Position numbers and translations under genes: made by a program. Below, in pieces: positions 1 through 4,558 of a stretch of DNA of 6,056 bases. The notes below the pieces were generated by a model that did no database searches, was not told the origin of the DNA, and was given only the letters and a program-made list of their open reading frames with translations. The stretch is taken from assembly GCA_001593875.1 (NCBI GenBank), contig LUCA01000048.1, positions 1-6,056 of the forward strand, read 5' to 3'. Every line of letters starts with the position of its first letter. Position 1 is the stretch's first letter. Source of the stretch: Candidatus Bathyarchaeota archaeon B23 (GTDB taxonomy: Archaea > Thermoproteota > Bathyarchaeia > TCS64 > B23).

Positions 1-14
1 CCCTCCTCGGGGAA

Positions 15-29
15 ATGAAATCTATATAA
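15..29 (+). promoter_or_regulatory. TATA-box promoter of the aIF2 gamma-PIN unit
   Basis: TATATAA lies at 23-29 and is preceded by the A-rich ATGAAA at 15-20, which matches the archaeal BRE consensus RNWAAW at five of six positions. Archaeal transcription normally starts about 25 bases downstream of the TATA centre, which puts the start near 50-53 and leaves a leader of only 10-13 bases before the GTG at 63. The AT-rich patch stands out from its G+C-rich surroundings. The start site is inferred, not seen. Confidence 0.65.
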
Positions 30-30
30 G

Positions 31-39
31 CCCTGAGGG
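31..39. promoter_or_regulatory. Short dyad CCCT-G-AGGG downstream of the TATA box
   Basis: A perfect inverted repeat of four-base arms around one central base sits two bases after the TATA box and before the predicted transcription start. A protein bound here could block assembly of the initiation complex, so it is a possible operator. Arms this short often arise by chance in sequence rich in C and G runs. It is recorded mainly because the pyrophosphatase promoter has a similar dyad in the same place. Confidence 0.2.
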
Positions 40-62
40 GAGAAGAGAGGATAAGCTGGAGG

Positions 63-1307
63 GTGAGGGAGATCACGAGGCTTCCTAGACAGCCGGAGAT
101 GAACATCGGGACCATAGGCCACGTGGACCACGGCAAGACCACCCTGGTTCAGGCCTTGACGGGCGTCTGGGCTGCGAGGCACAGCGAGGAGTTGAAGAGG
201 GGCATCACCATAAAGCTGGGGTACGCCGACGGCGCCATCTACCGGTGCCCCAACTGCGAAGAGCCCGAGTGCTACTCCACCTCCCCCAAATGCCCCCTCT
301 GCGGCTCCCACTGCGACTTTAGGAGGGCCGTCAGCTTCGTCGACGCCCCCGGCCATGAGATCCTCATGGCGACGATGCTCAGCGGGGCGGCCGTGATGGA
401 TGGGGCCATCTTAGTCATAGCGGCCGATGAGCCTTGCCCACAGCCTCAGACGAGGGAGCATCTGGCGGCCATCGACATCATAGGGGTGAGGGACATCGTC
501 GTCGTCCAGAACAAGGTCGACATCGTCACCAGGGAGGAGGCGGAGAGGAACTATGGGGAGATCCTCCGCTTCGTGGAGGGGACCTCCGCCGAGGGGGCGC
601 CGATAATCCCCGTCTCGGCCCAGCACAGCGTCAACATCGACCTCCTCATCCAGGCCATCGAGGAGCACCTCCCCACGCCTGAGAGGGATCCCACCAAGCC
701 GCCGAGGATGTATATCGTCAGGAGCTTCGACGTCAACAAGCCTGGAACGCCCATCGGGAGGCTGATGGGAGGGGTGATCGGGGGATCCATACTCCAGGGG
801 AGCTTCAAGGTGGGCGACGAGGTCGAGATCAGGCCCGGCCTCACCATCAGGGAGAAGGGGAGGCTGAGGACGCAGGAGCTCTACACGGAGATCACCAGCC
901 TCCACGCCGGCGGAGGCCCGGTGGAGGAGGCGAAGCCCGGAGGCCTGGTGGGCTTGGGGACGACGCTGGACCCCTCGCTGACGAAGTCCGACGGCCTCGT
1001 CGGCAGCCTCGTCGGCAGGCCCGACACGCTGCCGCCGGTGCTGGAGGAGATGAGCCTCGACATCAACCTCTTCAAGACCGTCGTCGGCAGCAAGGATATG
1101 CAGCGAGTCGAGCAGATAAGGAGGGGGGAGAGGCTCCTCTTCAACATAGGGACGGCGAAGACCATGGGCCTGGTGACCCGTGCCTCCAGAGATCATATGG
1201 AGGCGAGGCTCACCATCCCCGTCTGCGGCGAGGAGGGGGACCGGATCGCCATAAGTCGGAACATCAGCGGTAGATGGCGCCTCATAGGCGTGGGGCTTCT
1301 AAGGTGA
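63..1307 (+). CDS. eif2g: Translation initiation factor 2 subunit gamma (aIF2 gamma)
   Basis: This is the GTPase subunit of the alpha-beta-gamma aIF2 heterotrimer, which carries initiator methionyl-tRNA to the small ribosomal subunit in the cytoplasm. The 414-residue length is normal for the family. The G domain shows GHVDHGKT at 19-26, switch I in the stretch KRGITIKLGYAD, DAPGHE at 94-99, NKVD at 150-153 and SAQ at 185-187. A zinc knuckle is formed by Cys62, Cys65, Cys77 and Cys80. Domain II carries RSFDVNKPG and GGVIGGSI, and the C-terminal domain ends in GRWRLIGVGLLR, as in other archaeal gamma subunits. The GTG at 63 is preferred to the ATG at 99 because family members usually have about ten residues, including a QPE-like segment, before the NIG strand. 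GGAGG at 58-62 touches the GTG, too close for normal Shine-Dalgarno pairing, so initiation may be nearly leaderless. The stop codon overlaps the next start. Confidence 0.97.
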   Translation: MREITRLPRQPEMNIGTIGHVDHGKTTLVQALTGVWAARHSEELKRGITIKLGYADGAIYRCPNCEEPECYSTSPKCPLCGSHCDFRRAVSFVDAPGHEILMATMLSGAAVMDGAILVIAADEPCPQPQTREHLAAIDIIGVRDIVVVQNKVDIVTREEAERNYGEILRFVEGTSAEGAPIIPVSAQHSVNIDLLIQAIEEHLPTPERDPTKPPRMYIVRSFDVNKPGTPIGRLMGGVIGGSILQGSFKVGDEVEIRPGLTIREKGRLRTQELYTEITSLHAGGGPVEEAKPGGLVGLGTTLDPSLTKSDGLVGSLVGRPDTLPPVLEEMSLDINLFKTVVGSKDMQRVEQIRRGERLLFNIGTAKTMGLVTRASRDHMEARLTIPVCGEEGDRIAISRNISGRWRLIGVGLLR

Positions 1308-1732
1308 TGAGGCCCAGGGGTATACCCATCCTCCTGGACTCCAACTTCCTCCTGATACCCCCGGAGGAGGGCGTCGACATCTTCGCAGAGCTGGAGAGGC
1401 TGTTGGGCCTCCCCCGATGCCTACTGCCGACCCCAGTTTTGGAGGAGCTTAAGAGGTTGAGGGAGGGGGCCGCCCCCTCGGAGGCGAGGAAGATCGACCT
1501 GGCCCTGAGATTAGCCGATAGATGCGAGCTGTTGGAGGCCGAGCTGCGGGAGGGGGAGGGGGTGGACAGCCTCCTACTGAGACTCGCTAAGGATATGAGA
1601 TGCCCCGTCGCCACCAACGACGGGGAGCTCCGGAGGAGGCTGAGGAGGGAGGGGATACCGGTCATCTACCTGAGGCAGAGGTCCCATCTGGAGCTGGAGG
1701 GTGGAAAACCGGACTGGAGGCTGTCTAGGTAA
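1307..1732 (+). CDS. FCF1/Utp24-like PIN-domain endoribonuclease
   Basis: This is a 141-residue single-domain PIN protein resembling the archaeal FCF1 family (COG1412), relatives of the eukaryotic Utp24/Fcf1 nuclease that cuts pre-rRNA for the small subunit. Candidate metal ligands are Asp11 in ILLDSNFLL, Glu46 in PVLEEL, Asp87 in VDSLLLRLA and Asp105 in ATNDGELRRRLR. The C-terminal GIPVIYLRQRSHLEL segment is characteristic of the family. The start is set at the ATG at 1307, which shares its A with the TGA stop of aIF2 gamma, because it puts the first strand close to the N-terminus. GTG at 1304 and ATG at 1274 are in-frame alternatives; the latter would add eleven unconserved residues and a 34-base overlap. 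The overlap implies translational coupling with aIF2 gamma, a neighbour it has in many archaea. The archaeal substrate is not established. The VapC toxins share the fold, but no antitoxin gene is present. Confidence 0.9.
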   Translation: MRPRGIPILLDSNFLLIPPEEGVDIFAELERLLGLPRCLLPTPVLEELKRLREGAAPSEARKIDLALRLADRCELLEAELREGEGVDSLLLRLAKDMRCPVATNDGELRRRLRREGIPVIYLRQRSHLELEGGKPDWRLSR

Positions 1733-1742
1733 AACTTTAAAG
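1729..1742 (+). promoter_or_regulatory. BRE and TATA box of the calcium ATPase gene
   Basis: GTAAAA at 1729-1734 fits the archaeal BRE consensus RNWAAW, and CTTTAAAG at 1735-1742 fits a TATA box. The TAA stop codon of the PIN gene (1730-1732) lies inside the BRE. A start site about 25 bases downstream falls near 1763-1766, leaving a leader of about 10 bases before the ATG at 1775. The TATA-to-start distance is about 37 bases, the same as for aIF2 gamma. Confidence 0.6.
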
Positions 1743-1766
1743 CCTCATCCACCTCTTCTCTGAGGC
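1742..1766. repeat. Inverted repeat GCCTCA-N13-TGAGGC in the ATPase promoter
   Basis: GCCTCA at 1742-1747 and its exact reverse complement TGAGGC at 1761-1766 flank 13 bases. The arm centres are 19 bases apart, nearly two helical turns, a spacing that suits a dimeric regulator on one DNA face. The repeat covers the region between the TATA box and the predicted start site. Six-base arms at free spacing occur fairly often by chance. Confidence 0.2.
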
Positions 1767-1774
1767 CGAGGAGA
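1754..1774 (+). promoter_or_regulatory. Possible hairpin covering the ATPase ribosome-binding site
   Basis: TCTTCTC at 1754-1760 can pair with GAGGAGA at 1768-1774 in seven pairs, one a G-U wobble, around a seven-base loop. The 3' arm is the purine-rich Shine-Dalgarno-like stretch directly before the ATG at 1775. The promoter predicted at 1729-1742 would start transcription near 1764 and so leave out the 5' arm, whereas read-through from aIF2 gamma-PIN would include it. Pyrimidine and purine tracts next to each other make chance pairing likely. Confidence 0.25.
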
Positions 1775-4504
1775 ATGAGGGAGCTCCCCTGGCACTCCGT
1801 CGACGTCGAGGAGATACTAGCTGCGCTAGAGACGAGGAGGGAGGGGCTAAGCGAGGAGGAGGCCCGGAGGAGGCTGGAGGAGTACGGCCTCAACGAGCTG
1901 AGGGAGGAGCGGAGGGTGACGCCGCTCCAACTCTTCCTCGGACAGTTCAAGAGCATCCTCGTCGTCATCCTCGTCATCTCAGCCCTCGTCTCGGCCTACA
2001 TATCGATGAGGAAGGGGGAGCCCTACACCGACACCTACGTCATCATGGCCATCGTCATCCTCAACGCCCTACTGGGGTTCTACCAGGAGTACAGGGCCGA
2101 GAAGGCCGTCGAGGCCCTGAAGAGGATGATCGCCCCGAAGGCCGCCGTCGTGAGGGAGGACCAGGAGAGGCTGATAGACTCCAGGGAGATCGTCCCAGGC
2201 GACATCATACTCCTGGAGGCCGGAAACAGGGTGCCGGCGGATGGGAGGCTCCTGGAGGCCTACAGCCTTCAGGTGGATGAGGCCCCGCTGACCGGTGAGT
2301 CAACCCCCGTACAGAAGAGGGTCTGCACCCTGGAGGAGGAGGTTCCAGTTCCGGATAGGAGCAACATGGTCTACATGGGGACCCTCATCACCGGCGGGAG
2401 AGGCGTAGCCGTCGTCACCTCGACGGGCATGAGAACCGAGTTCGGCAGGATCGCGGAGATGGTGCAGACCATCGAGGTGGGGGAGCCGCCGCTGAAGAAG
2501 AAGATGGAGAAGATGGGTCGACAGCTCGCCATCATCTCCGTAGTTCTCTGCATCTGGGTCTTCCTCATCGGCCTCTTCATCCACTGGCTTGACTTCGAGA
2601 CCCTCTTCATGACCTCCGTCAGCCTCGCCGTCTCAGCCATCCCGGAGGGGCTGCCGGCAGTCCTCACCATCACCCTTGCCTTGGGTGTCTCCAGGATGGC
2701 GAGGGAGAAGGCCATCGTCAGACGCCTCGCCTCCGTCGAGACCCTTGGGAGCACCACCGTCATCTGCTCCGACAAGACTGGGACGCTGACGAAGAACGAG
2801 ATGACGGTGAGGCGCATCGCCCTGCCGGGGAGGATCATAGAGGTGACGGGGGCGGGCTACATCCCTGAGGGGGAGTTCCTGGAGGAGGAAGACCCAATAG
2901 ACCCGCTGAAGGATGGAGACCTGGAGCTCCTGTTGAGGATCGGAGTCCTCTGCAGCGACGCCCATCTGAGGGAGGGGGAGGGGGGCTGGAGCATCTTTGG
3001 AGACCCGACGGAGGGAGCCCTGGTGGTGGCGGCGGCGAAGGCGGGTCTCTGGAAGGAGGAGCTGGAGAGGTGCTACCCCAGGATCGGCGAAGTCCCCTTC
3101 GACTCCATGAGGAAGAGGATGACCACCATCCATCAAACCCCGGAGGGATCGAGGGTCGCCTATGTGAAGGGGGCGCCGGAGGTCATCTTGGAGAGGTGCA
3201 CCCACATATTGGAGAGGGGGTCAAGGAGGAGGATCACCGATAGAGATCGGGAGTGGATACTCTCGACGACGAGGGAGATGGCCTCTGAGGCCCTGAGGGT
3301 TCTGGCGATGGCCTATAAGGAGCTCCCAGCCGAGATGGAGAGCTTCGAGGCCGAGGAGGTGGAGCGAGACCTAACCTTCGTCGGCCTCCAAGGCATGATT
3401 GATCCGCCTAGAGACGAGGTTCCGGAGGCCATCAAGCTGTGTAGGATGGCGGGCGTAAGACCTATAATGGTGACGGGAGACCACAGGCTGACGGCCGTCG
3501 CCATAGCCAAGCAGATCGGGATGCTGAGCGGGGGGGAGGAGGCGGTTCTCACTGGCGTTGAGCTGGATGGGATGAGCGACGAGGAGCTGGACGAGATCAT
3601 CGAGACCGTCAGCGTCTTCGCCAGGGTCTCACCGGAGCATAAGGTGAGGATCGCCCAATCCCTGAGGCGTAAAGGCCACATCGTGGCGATGACGGGCGAC
3701 GGCGTCAACGATGCGCCTGCGCTAAAGGCCGCCAACATCGGCGTCGCCATGGGCATCAAGGGAACCGACGTCACGAAGGAGGCGGCCGACATGATCCTGG
3801 AGGATGACAACTTCGCCACCATCGTCAAGGCTGTGGAGAGCGGCCGCCACATCTACGACAACATCACCAAGTATATCCGATTGATGCTGACGGCCAACTT
3901 CGACGAGTTCATAGAGATCACTGTCTGCACCCTCCTGGGGCTGCCGCTCCCCTTCCTGCCGATCCATGTCCTCTGGGTCAATCTCGTCACCGATGGATTG
4001 CCGGCCGTCGCCCTCAGCGTCGATCCCAAAGACCCAGATATCATGAAGTATCCGCCGAGGAACCCGGAGGAGGGGCTGCTGACCCGCTTCTGGAGGTTCA
4101 TCCTCTTCGCCGCCGTGTTGGACTTCCTCTCGGACTTCGCCCCCTTCCTCTACGTCTACACCACCACCGGCGACCCGGTGTTGGCTAGGACGGTGGCCTT
4201 CACCAGCATCGTCTTCTTCGAGTTCTTCCTCGCCTATCAGTGCCGCTCCGAGACGCATCACCTCTTCGCCATGGATCGCCGTGGCTGGACGGAGAATAGG
4301 ATGCTTTTCCTCTCGGTTGTGGTCTCCATCGCCATCCAGATCGCCATCATCTACTGGCCTCCCCTCCAAACCGTCTTCCACGTCAAGCCCCTGACGCCCC
4401 TCCAGTTCGCCCTCTGCGTCCTCGGCGCCTTCACGGCCTTCCTCATACTCCCCAACAAGCTCATAAAGGCTAGAGTCTTCGCCAGACCTAGTTCCGACAG
4501 CTAA
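1775..4504 (+). CDS. P2A-type calcium-transporting ATPase (SERCA/PacL-like)
   Basis: This 909-residue P-type pump uses ATP to export calcium (possibly also manganese) across the membrane. It has an N-terminal cation-ATPase domain (about 1-50), an actuator domain with TGES at 173-176, phosphorylated Asp333 in CSDKTGTLT, a nucleotide-binding domain with KGAPE at 465-469, MVTGDH at 565-570 and the hinge TGDGVNDAP at 640-648. About ten membrane helices are visible, near 60-77, 86-104, 251-271, 278-302, 700-722, 726-746, 775-795, 804-823, 843-861 and 876-897. Calcium ligands match SERCA: Glu291 in PEGLP (helix 4), Asn708 and Glu711 (helix 5), Asn736, Thr739 and Asp740 in NLVTDG (helix 6), and Glu816 (helix 8). 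Both sites I and II therefore look intact, unlike one-site PMR1-type pumps. The ATG at 1775 gives the usual family N-terminus (LPWHSVDVEEIL). It appears full length, with its own promoter; the pyrophosphatase follows 54 bases later. The ion is inferred from motifs. Confidence 0.95.
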   Translation: MRELPWHSVDVEEILAALETRREGLSEEEARRRLEEYGLNELREERRVTPLQLFLGQFKSILVVILVISALVSAYISMRKGEPYTDTYVIMAIVILNALLGFYQEYRAEKAVEALKRMIAPKAAVVREDQERLIDSREIVPGDIILLEAGNRVPADGRLLEAYSLQVDEAPLTGESTPVQKRVCTLEEEVPVPDRSNMVYMGTLITGGRGVAVVTSTGMRTEFGRIAEMVQTIEVGEPPLKKKMEKMGRQLAIISVVLCIWVFLIGLFIHWLDFETLFMTSVSLAVSAIPEGLPAVLTITLALGVSRMAREKAIVRRLASVETLGSTTVICSDKTGTLTKNEMTVRRIALPGRIIEVTGAGYIPEGEFLEEEDPIDPLKDGDLELLLRIGVLCSDAHLREGEGGWSIFGDPTEGALVVAAAKAGLWKEELERCYPRIGEVPFDSMRKRMTTIHQTPEGSRVAYVKGAPEVILERCTHILERGSRRRITDRDREWILSTTREMASEALRVLAMAYKELPAEMESFEAEEVERDLTFVGLQGMIDPPRDEVPEAIKLCRMAGVRPIMVTGDHRLTAVAIAKQIGMLSGGEEAVLTGVELDGMSDEELDEIIETVSVFARVSPEHKVRIAQSLRRKGHIVAMTGDGVNDAPALKAANIGVAMGIKGTDVTKEAADMILEDDNFATIVKAVESGRHIYDNITKYIRLMLTANFDEFIEITVCTLLGLPLPFLPIHVLWVNLVTDGLPAVALSVDPKDPDIMKYPPRNPEEGLLTRFWRFILFAAVLDFLSDFAPFLYVYTTTGDPVLARTVAFTSIVFFEFFLAYQCRSETHHLFAMDRRGWTENRMLFLSVVVSIAIQIAIIYWPPLQTVFHVKPLTPLQFALCVLGAFTAFLILPNKLIKARVFARPSSDS

Positions 4505-4514
4505 ACTTTATATA
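4500..4514 (+). promoter_or_regulatory. BRE and TATA box of the pyrophosphatase gene
   Basis: GCTAAA at 4500-4505 matches the BRE consensus RNWAAW and CTTTATATA at 4506-4514 is a strong archaeal TATA box, the clearest in the window. The TAA stop codon of the ATPase (4502-4504) lies inside the BRE. The predicted start is near 4535-4538, leaving a leader of about 20 bases that includes a full Shine-Dalgarno sequence. It shares the eight bases AAACTTTA with the ATPase promoter, also placed on a stop codon. Confidence 0.7.
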
Positions 4515-4517
4515 TTA

Positions 4518-4528
4518 CTCCCAGGGAG
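4518..4528. promoter_or_regulatory. Dyad CTCCC-A-GGGAG between TATA box and start site
   Basis: This is a perfect inverted repeat with five-base arms and one central base, beginning three bases after the TATA box and ending before the predicted transcription start. That is a typical place for an archaeal repressor site. A one-base loop is too tight for an RNA hairpin and no T-run follows closely, so it is not read as a terminator. No regulator is known for it. Confidence 0.3.
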
Positions 4529-4545
4529 GGCGTTTATTCGGTGTT

Positions 4546-4551
4546 GGAGGG
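4546..4551 (+). promoter_or_regulatory. Shine-Dalgarno sequence of the pyrophosphatase gene
   Basis: GGAGGG lies seven bases before the ATG at 4559, the normal spacing for pairing with the 16S rRNA 3' end. An in-frame GTG at 4541 is ruled out as a start because a TAG stop follows at 4553-4555. This fixes the start at 4559. It is the only ribosome-binding site in the window with conventional spacing. Confidence 0.8.
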
Positions 4552-4558
4552 ATAGATC

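Noticed and set aside
1..18. Possible tail of an upstream gene ending at TGA 16-18
   Set aside because: Five codons are too few to judge. Another frame stays open to TAA at 26-28 and the third to TAG at 87-89, so no frame is favoured.
99..101. ATG at 99 as the true start of aIF2 gamma
   Set aside because: It would begin at the first strand (MNIGTIGHVDHGKT) and drop the short N-terminal extension usual in the family, and the TATA box would then be about 73 bases upstream. It remains possible but less likely than GTG at 63.
434..682. Plus-strand open frame of 82 codons inside aIF2 gamma
   Set aside because: Its Gly/Arg/His-rich translation is a frame-shifted shadow of the GTPase coding sequence, with no ribosome-binding site or family resemblance.
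411..1196. Long minus-strand open frame of 261 codons opposite aIF2 gamma
   Set aside because: It lies wholly inside a confident gene and its protein is low-complexity, rich in Leu, Arg, Asp and Pro. G+C-rich codons such as GAG, AGG, GTC and GGC leave few stops on the opposite strand, which explains it. The same holds for minus-strand frames opposite the ATPase and the pyrophosphatase.
1307..1732. PIN protein as a VapC toxin of a toxin-antitoxin pair
   Set aside because: No small antitoxin gene lies upstream; the neighbour is aIF2 gamma. The C-terminal IYLRQRSHL segment and length fit the FCF1-like housekeeping family.
4505..4558. Possible transcription terminator after the ATPase
   Set aside because: The only strong dyad has a one-base centre that cannot form a good RNA hairpin, and there is no T-run. 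The AT-rich part is better explained as the next gene's TATA box.
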